A stretch of 64,000 bases of DNA. Source: Flavobacteriaceae bacterium GF1 (GTDB lineage Bacteria; Bacteroidota; Bacteroidia; Flavobacteriales; Flavobacteriaceae). Shown here piece after piece: positions 24,176-33,279 of the stretch. How positions within the stretch are numbered: position 1 is the stretch's first letter; every line of letters begins with the position of its first letter. Location: assembly GCA_009797885.1 (NCBI GenBank), contig WNKP01000003.1, forward strand, positions 186,001-250,000, in the 5' to 3' direction. Made by a program: the position numbers and the translations under genes. The notes under the pieces are model-generated. The model did not search any database, was not told where the DNA came from, and worked only from the letters and a program-made list of their open reading frames with translations.

Positions 24176-26932
24176 ATGACCCTATCCAAAAAAATAACGT
24201 TCCTATTTGTTCTGTTCCAAGCAATGGTTTCGGCACAAAACCTTTTGCCTCCAGTCTACAACTATTCATTGTTGGATTACAAAGGGGCAGGGGAGAATTG
24301 GGATTTGACTACAAATGAACAAGGAGAATTGTTTGTGGCCAACAATAAAGGGATGCTTCACTTTGATGGGGAGGAATGGAATTTGTACAAGTTGCCCAAC
24401 AATACCATCATTCGTTCCATTCTTTCACACGGTGACCGTATATATACCGGTTCCTATGAAGAGTTTGGATATTGGAAAAAAAATAGGGATGGTCTTTTTG
24501 AGTATCATTCCCTCACTCATTTAATACAAGATCACACATTTACCAGTGAAGAGTTTTGGGAGATACTCCCTATAAAGGGAATGATTGTTTTTCGTTCTTT
24601 TTCTTCCATATATATCTATGAAAAGAACGAGATAAGGGTTATTGACCCTCCCCAGGTCATCTCAGATTTTATTGAATATGAAGGAAGACTTCTTGTGGCA
24701 GCGGGAAGGGATGGTCTTTATGAATTAATGGATGAAGTTTTGAAACCCCTTGATCATCAAAAACCATTAAAAGGTAAAACGTTAACGGATATGGTGGTGG
24801 TTAACGGGGAACTATTGATAGGATCCAAATTGGATGGCTGTTTTGTTTTTGATGGCAGTAACATTGAACCTTGGCAAAATACCCTAAATACTGAACTAAA
24901 ATCCCATCAATTAAACAAAATACTAAGCTTGACAAATGGAAAGCTCGCTTTTGGAACCATAAAGAATGGTGTTTACTTAAATGATTCCCATGCCGGAACT
25001 TCACAGATTGTAAATAGAAAAACGGGATTGCAAAACAATACCGTCCTCTCCATGCTGCAATATGAAGATCAGCTTTGGTTAGGTCTTGATAACGGTGTTG
25101 CACGACTAAGGCTTGATAATTCAATCACCTACTACACGGATTACTCGGGTGCATTGGGCATGGTGTATGATATGGCCCTATACGAGGGGAAAGTCTATTT
25201 GGGAAGTAACACCGGGGTCTTCTATTTTGAAGCAGATTGTCTAAAATTTGTAAATGGTTCACAAGGTCACGTTTGGGACTTGGAAATTATTGATGATGAT
25301 TTGGTATGCGGTCATAATACAGGGACGTTCAAGGTTAAGGAAAACACTTTTAAGCGTATGTCCAATTTTGCGGGTGGCTATGAAATTATAAGAATCCCTG
25401 AGCAAAAGGATAGGTATATGCAAGGAATTTATACTGGACTTTTAACCTATCACAAAGGATTTGATGGACAATGGGAGGTAACCGAGGTTACTGGAATTGG
25501 TTTTCCCGTAAAACAATTGTGTTTTGAAAGCCCTCACGTACTTTGGGTGGCCCATCCCTACAAAGGCTTTTATCGGATCCATCTGACTGAGGATTATTCC
25601 AGCGTCTCCAAAATCGATGAGTTTAACGGCAATAGCGTTCCAAACAATTACAATGTAAAGATTTACAAAATCAAAAACCAAATTGTGTTTTGTAGTCAAG
25701 GAAGTTGGTACAAATACGATACAATTCTTGAGGAAATTGTTCCTTTTGTGGAGTTTGGGCGATTTAACGATCAGGAGTTATTGAGTTTTGAAGGGGATTA
25801 TTTTTGGTTTGTGGATGGGGAAGGGAACAAGGATTTGGTCAGAACGGATTTAAAGACGGATAGTTTGGTCATTGGTGACCTGGCCTTACGCAGAAGATTG
25901 GTGCCCGAAGCCCAAAGGATGGTAAAAATAAATGATAGCATTTCCTATATAACACTTAGTGATGGTTTTGCAAAGGTCAATGTGGCACAATTAAAACAGC
26001 GATTGAACAACTATCAATTGCCCGTCCCAGAATTGACTTTTATTAAGGATAAAGAGCGTTCGTATGTTCCAGATTCGGAACCCTTACCTTTTTCATTTAA
26101 AAAATCGAGAATTTTAACCGTTGGGTTTGCAACACCAAAGTCCATTCAACCCCGATACCACTACACATTATCGGGCCCTGAGAATCATAACGGATATGTT
26201 GAGGAAGGTGTGGTGTCATTTCAAAACCTTGCCTATGGCGATTACTCATTTGAAGTTTCAACAGTTGGCATTGACAACAGGGCATCCGAGGCAAATTCTT
26301 TTGAGTTTAAGATTGCCCCTCCATGGTTTTTGTCCAACTTGAGCGTTACCCTTTATTTAGTATTGGTGTTGATTTCCGTCATTTTGGTTAGAAGATACAA
26401 CCAAGCAAAGCTCAAAAGGAAGCAAAAGGAACTTGAAGAACAAATGCAGAAAGAGCAGGACAGAAGAATCGCTCAATTGGAAAGGGAAGAGTTGGCGAAG
26501 AAAGTGAAACTCAAACAAAATGAACTGGCCAGCACGGCATTGAACATTGCCAGGAAGAATGAAATGATTTTGGAATTGAAGAACATGTTGGTGCTCAACA
26601 AGGACAATTTTCCCAATTCCCAACGTTTCCGTTCTTTTATCAGAAAACTGAACAACTCGGTAAAGGACACTGAGGATTGGAAAAGGTTCGAAGTCAGTTT
26701 TAAGGAATTGCACGAGGATTTTTTTGAACGTCTTTTGATGGAATATCCGGAGCTTACCCCTAAGGATCTTAAACTCTGTGCGTATCTTAAAATGAATCTG
26801 TCCACCAAAGAAATTGCCCCTTTAATGGGAATAACCATAAGGGGGGTTGAAATCCATAGGTACAGATTGCGAAAAAAACTGGAATTGGAAAGCACCAAAA
26901 ACCTATCAAATTTCCTGATCACCTTCTCGTAG
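24176..26932 (+). CDS. Beta-propeller/Y_Y_Y sensor-regulator with LuxR-type DNA-binding domain
   Basis: About 918 residues from the ATG at 24176; a GTG at 24170 is possible. After a signal peptide, periplasmic two-component-propeller repeats fill about 30-620 (NNKGMLHFDGEEWNLYKLP, LQNNTVLSMLQYEDQLWLGLDNG). A Y_Y_Y domain lies at about 640-715 and a transmembrane helix at about 728-748, followed by a coiled coil and a LuxR-type helix-turn-helix (LTPKDLKLCAYLKMNLSTKEIAPLMGI, about 855-890). It has no kinase domain, so it should couple periplasmic glycan binding directly to DNA binding. It stands directly before susC and is the likely regulator of this polysaccharide locus. Confidence 0.9.
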   Translation: MTLSKKITFLFVLFQAMVSAQNLLPPVYNYSLLDYKGAGENWDLTTNEQGELFVANNKGMLHFDGEEWNLYKLPNNTIIRSILSHGDRIYTGSYEEFGYWKKNRDGLFEYHSLTHLIQDHTFTSEEFWEILPIKGMIVFRSFSSIYIYEKNEIRVIDPPQVISDFIEYEGRLLVAAGRDGLYELMDEVLKPLDHQKPLKGKTLTDMVVVNGELLIGSKLDGCFVFDGSNIEPWQNTLNTELKSHQLNKILSLTNGKLAFGTIKNGVYLNDSHAGTSQIVNRKTGLQNNTVLSMLQYEDQLWLGLDNGVARLRLDNSITYYTDYSGALGMVYDMALYEGKVYLGSNTGVFYFEADCLKFVNGSQGHVWDLEIIDDDLVCGHNTGTFKVKENTFKRMSNFAGGYEIIRIPEQKDRYMQGIYTGLLTYHKGFDGQWEVTEVTGIGFPVKQLCFESPHVLWVAHPYKGFYRIHLTEDYSSVSKIDEFNGNSVPNNYNVKIYKIKNQIVFCSQGSWYKYDTILEEIVPFVEFGRFNDQELLSFEGDYFWFVDGEGNKDLVRTDLKTDSLVIGDLALRRRLVPEAQRMVKINDSISYITLSDGFAKVNVAQLKQRLNNYQLPVPELTFIKDKERSYVPDSEPLPFSFKKSRILTVGFATPKSIQPRYHYTLSGPENHNGYVEEGVVSFQNLAYGDYSFEVSTVGIDNRASEANSFEFKIAPPWFLSNLSVTLYLVLVLISVILVRRYNQAKLKRKQKELEEQMQKEQDRRIAQLEREELAKKVKLKQNELASTALNIARKNEMILELKNMLVLNKDNFPNSQRFRSFIRKLNNSVKDTEDWKRFEVSFKELHEDFFERLLMEYPELTPKDLKLCAYLKMNLSTKEIAPLMGITIRGVEIHRYRLRKKLELESTKNLSNFLITFS

Positions 26933-26973
26933 CGGAAATCCAAAACATTCAACTTCAATAATTGCCATTTCAA

Positions 26974-27121
26974 AGTACATCAACAGTACATCATTAAGTT
27001 AATTTTTTATAAATCCATTTTCCGTTCAACTACTGCAAAGCCCTTACTAACTAGGATTGAGGATTGGAAAAAAGGATGATGTATTTTTTATGTAGGTCAC
27101 TACAACGATTTCGGAGTAGTG
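26974..27121. promoter_or_regulatory. susC upstream control region with tandem heptamers
   Basis: TACATCA occurs twice 11 bp apart (26976-26982, 26987-26993, each preceded by AG). TTCAACTAC is at 27025-27033 and TGATGTA at 27077-27083. An inverted repeat CACTAC-N12-GTAGTG spans 27098-27121. The heptamer pair is the reverse complement of the pair at 24042-24059. The region lies between the regulator and susC and should hold the susC promoter. Confidence 0.55.
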
Positions 27122-27158
27122 CCTTATTAAATTAGCAATCAACTAACTACTTTGTTAA

Positions 27159-30100
27159 ATGATTATGAAAAAAAAGAATGTATTTTTAGTAATCTTCCTT
27201 TTAGTGACCCATGTGGTCGTTTTGGCCCAGAATGCAATTACAGTTTCTGGAGTGGTGTCGGAAGCTAATGGACAGCCTTTGCCTGGGGCAACAGTGCTGG
27301 TGAAAGGTACTTCAATCGGTACACAAACGGATATTGATGGTAACTATGTACTGGACAACGTTCCCACTGACGGTACATTGGTGTTTAGCTACATTGGTTT
27401 TACTACCCAAGAGAGTGAGGTCAACAATCAAAATACCATCAATGTATCCCTTCAAGAAGACACGCAACGATTGGATGAGGTGGTGATTGTAGGTTATGGT
27501 GAACAAAAACGGTCGGACATAACCGGAGCCGTTGTTTCGGTCAAATCTGAGGAAATTGTCAAACTTCCTACGTTAACCGCTGTGCAGTCCATACAAGGTA
27601 AGGTGGCAGGGGTGAATATCGTAGCCAACGACGCTCCTGGGGCCACACCAACCGTGATTGTAAGGGGGGTTGGTACCGCACTTGCCGGTAGAGAACCTTT
27701 TTATGTTGTAGATGGACAACCCTTACAGGATATCAGAAGTATTAATCCTGCGGACATTGAATCGATTGAATTTTTAAAGGGTGCTTCCTATGCCAATATC
27801 TACGGAATACGTGCAGCCAATGGGGTAATTTTGGTCACTACCAAAAAAGGTAGGGAAGGTAAGATACAATTCACTTTTGATTCCTTCTTTGGGATGCGAT
27901 CGGTTCTAAACCGGGTAGAAATGGCCAATGGAGAACAATATAGGCAGTTTTTTAATGAAGAAAATGCGGCTATTAATGGCCCGCAGTTGGCACCCAATCA
28001 ACAATATGATACGGACTGGTATGATGAATTGTTACAAACTGGAACCGTTCAGAGCTACAATTTTTCGGTCTCAGGCGCTTCGGAGAAGGTCAATTATTTT
28101 TTAAGCTATAATTTCTACGATGAAGAAGGTATCCTTGAAGATAGTAAGTACAGTAGAGGGAATATCAGAAGTAACAATACCTTCAGGCTGTTTGACGACA
28201 AGGTTAGGATTATCCAAAACCTGAATATTACCTATACCAATGAGAATCCTAAGGACTTCCGTGTTTTTAACGATGCCTATCGACAGTCTCCATTGGTGCC
28301 AGTTCGCTATGAAGACGGACGATTTGGACAATCTTTTTACAATCAAACCACGGGGATCGTAGGTTTTGAAGCAGCTGATGGAGAATCTATTGGCCGGTTG
28401 AACAGTGCGGGAAATCCAGTGGGACAGTTGTTTTTTGATGACTTGAACCTCAGTACCACCACTTTACAGGGTCAGATTACCGCAGAGGCGGATATCACAG
28501 ATTATTTAAAGGCAACAGGAAGATTTGGTGCTACTCAAGGGTTTGTTAAAAGGAATGAGTTTGACCCTATACGACAACGTTGGCTGAATGCGGACCCGGT
28601 TAGGACAGTAGCACAATTTGAAGAAGGCAGGTCAGATGCAGATGGTGATGGGGTTATCTCCACAGAATTTGCCAACAATCGGTTTCAGACTCGGGATGAG
28701 GAATTTTTCCGATGGAACCTGGAAGGTTTCTTAACCTTTGACAAATCTTTTGACCAACATAATGTCTCCGCCACATTGGGGTTAAGCCGTGAAAATTTTG
28801 GAGGAAGGGAAATCTTGGTTGCTGAAGGTTTTGACGTATTTGACGAGCCCAGACTTAGAAGTCTGGGAAGACGTACTTCCTCGTTTTTTGACAATACGTT
28901 GGATCAAATCTTTAACCAATCCACTAACCTGCAATCCTATTTTGCAAGAGCGGAATATGATTTTGCAGAAAAGTATTTTGTTAGGGCCGTTATCCGAAGG
29001 GATGGTACAAGTGATTTTATTACGGGGGAAAACTTCTTTGATAACTTCCCTGCCTTTAGTGTAGGTTGGACCTTAACCGAAGAAAACTTTTTAAAAGAGA
29101 ACAAGGTACTCAATTTTCTAAAAGTCTTTGGAGGATGGGGGCAATTGGGAAATGCGAACGTTCCTATAAACGTGCAACAGGTACTTACCAATGGAACCAG
29201 TACTGGGCCCAATCAAAATACCAATTATGTTTTTGGCCCTACCCAAGAATTGATTTTTGGGGCGGCCTTTGGAAGCCCGGTCTTTCCCCTGCAATGGGAA
29301 GTCACCGAAGAGTTTGAAGCCGGTTTTGATTTTGCCATGTTGGATCGTAAGCTTTCTGGAACCTTTACCTATTATGACCGGAATAATACCAATGCCATTA
29401 TTAACGTTCAGAATACCTTAAACTCTGCAGCTGAAGGCGATTTCCTTGCCCAGGCCGCGGAAGTGTCTAATTCCGGAGTGGAAGTATTGGTGAATTGGAG
29501 GGACCGTGTTAGTGAGGATTTTAGTTATAATGTGGGTGTCAATTTCTCCACGAACAGGAACCGGGTGGAAAATGTAGTGCCTGGATTTGATGGAGAAGTA
29601 GGGGGTAGCTTGGCCAATGGACAGATTACCAAAAGGCTGCAGGAAGGTCAGCCCCTATTTGCCTGGTGGTTATTGGAGGCCGATGGGGTTTGGCAAAATC
29701 AGGAAGAAATTGATAACAATCCTTCTGTGGGCAACGCCCGGCCTGGACACCTACGTTATGTGGACCAAAATGATGATGGAGTTATAGATGATAGGGACAA
29801 GAGGTTTTTTGACAGCTATTTGCCTACTTTCAATTACGGGATAACTATTGGTGCCCAATACAAGAATTTCGACTTTAGTCTTGACGGTTTTGGTGTTGGT
29901 GGGAATAAGGTCTATAACGGCTTGGCCAATACCCGCTTACAAAGTGTAAATATCTCCGAAGAAGTCTTTAACAACCGTTGGACGGGTGAGGGGTCCACCA
30001 ACTCGGCTCCTGGAGCGGACAGGGATGCTTTGGCCTCTTCTTTTTGGTTAGAGGATGGGGATTTCTTTAGGATCAATAATATCACCATTGGCTATACTTT

Positions 30101-30320
30101 TAATCAAATGGGTTTCCTGGATAGGGCAAGACTGTATTTTACGGCACAAAACCCCTTTATGTTTACCAACTACTCCGGTTTTACCCCGGAATTGAATAGA
30201 AGTGGAACCGATGCCGCCGGAAATCCGGAATTTGGAAACCCGCGTTTTGGTACGGGGATAGAATTGGATGCCTATCCTACCACAAGAACCTTTATTGTTG
30301 GACTAAATGTACAGATCTGA
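27159..30320 (+). CDS. SusC/RagA-type TonB-dependent glycan transporter
   Basis: 1053 residues. A signal peptide ends at VVLA-QN. A carboxypeptidase-regulatory-like domain follows (VSGVVSEANGQPLPGATVLVKGT, residues about 28-110), then the SusC signature VVIVGYGEQKRSDITGAV, the plug (about 115-230) and a 22-strand barrel ending in a hydrophobic strand (IVGLNVQI). It imports oligosaccharides across the outer membrane with TonB energy, in complex with the SusD lipoprotein encoded next, whose start overlaps this stop (TGATG). Full length for the family. Confidence 0.97.
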   Translation: MIMKKKNVFLVIFLLVTHVVVLAQNAITVSGVVSEANGQPLPGATVLVKGTSIGTQTDIDGNYVLDNVPTDGTLVFSYIGFTTQESEVNNQNTINVSLQEDTQRLDEVVIVGYGEQKRSDITGAVVSVKSEEIVKLPTLTAVQSIQGKVAGVNIVANDAPGATPTVIVRGVGTALAGREPFYVVDGQPLQDIRSINPADIESIEFLKGASYANIYGIRAANGVILVTTKKGREGKIQFTFDSFFGMRSVLNRVEMANGEQYRQFFNEENAAINGPQLAPNQQYDTDWYDELLQTGTVQSYNFSVSGASEKVNYFLSYNFYDEEGILEDSKYSRGNIRSNNTFRLFDDKVRIIQNLNITYTNENPKDFRVFNDAYRQSPLVPVRYEDGRFGQSFYNQTTGIVGFEAADGESIGRLNSAGNPVGQLFFDDLNLSTTTLQGQITAEADITDYLKATGRFGATQGFVKRNEFDPIRQRWLNADPVRTVAQFEEGRSDADGDGVISTEFANNRFQTRDEEFFRWNLEGFLTFDKSFDQHNVSATLGLSRENFGGREILVAEGFDVFDEPRLRSLGRRTSSFFDNTLDQIFNQSTNLQSYFARAEYDFAEKYFVRAVIRRDGTSDFITGENFFDNFPAFSVGWTLTEENFLKENKVLNFLKVFGGWGQLGNANVPINVQQVLTNGTSTGPNQNTNYVFGPTQELIFGAAFGSPVFPLQWEVTEEFEAGFDFAMLDRKLSGTFTYYDRNNTNAIINVQNTLNSAAEGDFLAQAAEVSNSGVEVLVNWRDRVSEDFSYNVGVNFSTNRNRVENVVPGFDGEVGGSLANGQITKRLQEGQPLFAWWLLEADGVWQNQEEIDNNPSVGNARPGHLRYVDQNDDGVIDDRDKRFFDSYLPTFNYGITIGAQYKNFDFSLDGFGVGGNKVYNGLANTRLQSVNISEEVFNNRWTGEGSTNSAPGADRDALASSFWLEDGDFFRINNITIGYTFNQMGFLDRARLYFTAQNPFMFTNYSGFTPELNRSGTDAAGNPEFGNPRFGTGIELDAYPTTRTFIVGLNVQI

Positions 30321-31774
30321 TGAAAGCACTACTAAAAAATAGATACATTATGAGTACAGAAATAAGAGCTTTTTTATCCTTCTTTCTAGTTGTTACTTTT
30401 CTTTCTAGCTGTGATGATTATGTGGAGGAAGTAGATGTGGTTACTCCAACTGCAGAAGAAAGCGGAGAGGATTTTCAACCTGCACAATTTGTCACCGGGG
30501 TCTATGGAAGGCATACGGATTTTGCTTATGCCTTCTCTTTTTTGGGTATTACCGAAATCATTTCGGACAATGCGGACAAGGGCAGTGCCCCTACAGATAC
30601 CGGAGCGGACAAGGACCAACTGGATGGTCTTACACACACATCGTCAATTCCTTCTATCAGGGCGATGTGGCAACAGTGGTATAAAACAATTGGTAGGGCC
30701 TCGCAGGCCATCGAGTTTACAGAGACTTTTGAACCTATTGATGAAGGTTTACGAGTCCGTTTGATTGGGGAGTGTAAGTTCCTTAGGGCACTCAACTATT
30801 TTTGGTTGGTTCGAAGTTTTGGAGATGTTCCATTGCAAGACGTAGACCTTGTTGAGCGTGCCCCAGTGGCTGAAGTCTATGCTTTTATAGAGCAAGATTT
30901 AACAGAGGCAATTGCCGCTTTACCGGCAAAAAGTGAATACGCTCCGCAGGATTTAGGTCGGGCTACACAAGGAGCGGCACAGGCACTTTTGGCAAAAGTA
31001 TATTTGTACCAGGAAAGATGGCAAGATGCTGCGGATATGGCAAATACCGTAATGAATTCAGGGGAATACGATCTGGAACCGGATTATGCCACCGTGTGGA
31101 GGGCAACTACGGAAAACGGTATCGAATCCATTTTTGAATTGCAGGGACGTGGAGAAATCATAGCCCATGGAATACAACAATATTCCTCTACGCAAGGTGC
31201 TCGAGGACCGGATGGATTCGGCTGGGGCTTCAACACACCATCAGAGGATTTGCTGAATGCCTTTGAGTCTGAAAATGATGAAATTCGAAGGGATGCTACC
31301 ATTATTTTTAGGGGAGAGACCTTATTTGATGGTAGGGTTATCAACCCGGGAGTGGAAAATCCACGGTATAACGAGAAGGCCTACTCCAGTTTAAATGCCG
31401 GGCAAGGGGATGGGGACAAAAATATCCGAATACTTCGATTTGCCGAGATTCTGTTGATACGGGCCGAAGCATTAAATGAGCTCGGACAATCCAGCGAAGC
31501 CCTAATTCCATTGAATCGAGTACGTAGTAGGGTTAGCCTGCCGGATGTAACTGCAACCAACCAGAGTGAACTTAGATTGGCCATTTGGAAAGAACGCAGA
31601 TTGGAATTGGCCATGGAGCATGATAGGTGGTATGATCTGTTGCGCCAAGGTAGGGCGGCAGAGGTAATGACCGCCCTTGGTCTCCCTTTTGAAGTGGGCA
31701 AACATGAATTATATCCCATCCCAAATGATCAGTTGATACAAACACCGGAAATGCGACAAAACCCCGGATGGTAG
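30320..31774 (+). CDS. SusD/RagB-type surface glycan-binding lipoprotein
   Basis: 484 residues with a lipobox ending at Cys31 (FLSSC), so anchored on the cell surface. TPR-like helical features typical of SusD follow: RLIGECKFLRALNYFWLVRSFGDVPL (about 145-170) and, near the end, RLAIWKERRLELAMEHDRWYDLLRQG, with a terminal YPIPNDQLIQTPEMRQNPGW hallmark. It closes the SusC barrel and captures oligosaccharides. The start overlaps the susC stop by 1 nt, so the two are translationally coupled. Confidence 0.96.
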   Translation: MKALLKNRYIMSTEIRAFLSFFLVVTFLSSCDDYVEEVDVVTPTAEESGEDFQPAQFVTGVYGRHTDFAYAFSFLGITEIISDNADKGSAPTDTGADKDQLDGLTHTSSIPSIRAMWQQWYKTIGRASQAIEFTETFEPIDEGLRVRLIGECKFLRALNYFWLVRSFGDVPLQDVDLVERAPVAEVYAFIEQDLTEAIAALPAKSEYAPQDLGRATQGAAQALLAKVYLYQERWQDAADMANTVMNSGEYDLEPDYATVWRATTENGIESIFELQGRGEIIAHGIQQYSSTQGARGPDGFGWGFNTPSEDLLNAFESENDEIRRDATIIFRGETLFDGRVINPGVENPRYNEKAYSSLNAGQGDGDKNIRILRFAEILLIRAEALNELGQSSEALIPLNRVRSRVSLPDVTATNQSELRLAIWKERRLELAMEHDRWYDLLRQGRAAEVMTALGLPFEVGKHELYPIPNDQLIQTPEMRQNPGW

Positions 31775-31788
31775 CAACTGAATGAAAC

Positions 31789-33177
31789 ATGAAAGTAGTA
31801 TTTGAGTTTAGTTTAAGTTTAGTTTTTGTAGTGGTCATTGCATCTTTGGTAGCGGGGTGCAATGGCCCTAAAACTTTGGAAAAAGAAGAGGTAATTTCAT
31901 TGGATGAAACGACAGCGACTTCCCTATCCGATGAAGAACTCATGAATTTGGTCCAAAAAGAGACCTTTAATTATTTCTGGGAAGGGGCAGAACCCATTTC
32001 CGGTATGGCAAGGGAAAGGATTCATATGGATGGTATATATCCTTCCAATGACCGGGATGTGGTAACTACTGGAGGCTCAGGTTTTGGTCTAATGGCCATT
32101 CTGGTGGGTATTGAACGTGGGTTTATTTCCCGTGAAGAGGCCCTTGAACGTTATGAAAAAGTAGTGGATTATCTAGCTAAAGCGGATCGTTTTCATGGCG
32201 CCTGGCCCCATTGGCTTCATGGCCCAACTGGTAAAACAAAACCCTTTAGCCACAAAGATGACGGGGGCGATTTGGTGGAGACTGCTTTCCTTATACAAGG
32301 GTTGTTGACCGTAAAGGAATATTTTGAGGAGGGTTCTGAGCGTGAAAAACTACTTGCACGCAATATCCAACAACTATGGGAAGAAGTGGAATGGGATTGG
32401 TATACACAAAATGGACAGGATGGTCTCTATTGGCATTGGTCCCCAAACTTTGGGTGGGATATGAACTTCTTTGTAAGGGGTTACAATGAAACCCTGATTA
32501 TGTATGTATTGGCCGCTTCTTCGCCTACACATCCAATTTCAAAAAAGGCGTATGATGTAGGCTGGGCAAGGAATGGGGACATTTCCAATGGCGTGATATA
32601 TTATGATTTGGATACGGAACTGGACCATTATCCAGGCAACACATCACCGGTTGGACCGCTTTTTTGGGCGCATTATTCCCATATGGGACTACCCCCCAAA
32701 GGACTTAGGGATGAATACGGGGACTATTGGAAGCTCAATACCCATCATGCACAGATCCATTATAGACATTGTATTGAGAATCCAAATAATTACGAAGGCT
32801 ATTCGGGAAAGTGCTGGGGTTTGACCTCAAGCTATTCCATGGGAGGTTATGCTGGACACCGTCCTGATAGGGATTTAGGGGTAATTTCACCTACCGCTGC
32901 ACTGGCATCAATGCCGTATACCCCAAAAGAGAGTCTGGCCTTTTTACGATTTATGTATGAAGAACAAGATAGTCTTATTGGAAAATATGGTCCCTATGAT
33001 GCCTTTAGTTTTGAGCACGATTGGTATTTGCCCAGGTATTTGGCAATTGATCAAGGCCCTATTCCTGTTATGGTTGAAAATTATAGGACAGGGCTGCTTT
33101 GGAAATGGTTTATGAAAAATGGGGATGTCCAACGCGGACTGACCAAATTAGGATTTTCCTATGAACCACAGGATTAA
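31789..33177 (+). CDS. GH144-type glycosidase (beta-1,2-glucanase family)
   Basis: 462 residues with a lipobox at Cys24 (LVAGC). The whole mature chain is an (alpha/alpha)6 'glycoamylase' domain: KETFNYFWEGAEP (about 57-69), VTTGGSGFGLMAI, HKDDGGDLVETAF (about 155-167), NFGWDMNFFVRGYNE and SYSMGGYAGHRP. The D-x3-D-x2-E pattern D157/D161/E164 matches acidic residues reported to matter in the Chitinophaga GH144 endo-beta-1,2-glucanase (family knowledge from memory). Products would be sophoro-oligosaccharides. It lies 14 bp after susD and before a GH3 beta-glucosidase, a pairing known for beta-1,2-glucan loci. The family call is good; the linkage is inferred. Confidence 0.85.
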   Translation: MKVVFEFSLSLVFVVVIASLVAGCNGPKTLEKEEVISLDETTATSLSDEELMNLVQKETFNYFWEGAEPISGMARERIHMDGIYPSNDRDVVTTGGSGFGLMAILVGIERGFISREEALERYEKVVDYLAKADRFHGAWPHWLHGPTGKTKPFSHKDDGGDLVETAFLIQGLLTVKEYFEEGSEREKLLARNIQQLWEEVEWDWYTQNGQDGLYWHWSPNFGWDMNFFVRGYNETLIMYVLAASSPTHPISKKAYDVGWARNGDISNGVIYYDLDTELDHYPGNTSPVGPLFWAHYSHMGLPPKGLRDEYGDYWKLNTHHAQIHYRHCIENPNNYEGYSGKCWGLTSSYSMGGYAGHRPDRDLGVISPTAALASMPYTPKESLAFLRFMYEEQDSLIGKYGPYDAFSFEHDWYLPRYLAIDQGPIPVMVENYRTGLLWKWFMKNGDVQRGLTKLGFSYEPQD

Positions 33178-33279
33178 CGGGATCAAGTAGTACGAATTTC
33201 TTTTCTTATGCATGGGAAAACAATGCTCCAACCAAAAGCGGAATACCCCGAAAAGGATCTTATCAAAAAATATTCGAAA

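Noticed and set aside
27130-27158. ACTACTTTG just before susC as a TAnnTTTG promoter
   Set aside because: The TA is misplaced relative to TTTG and the site is too close to the start codon.
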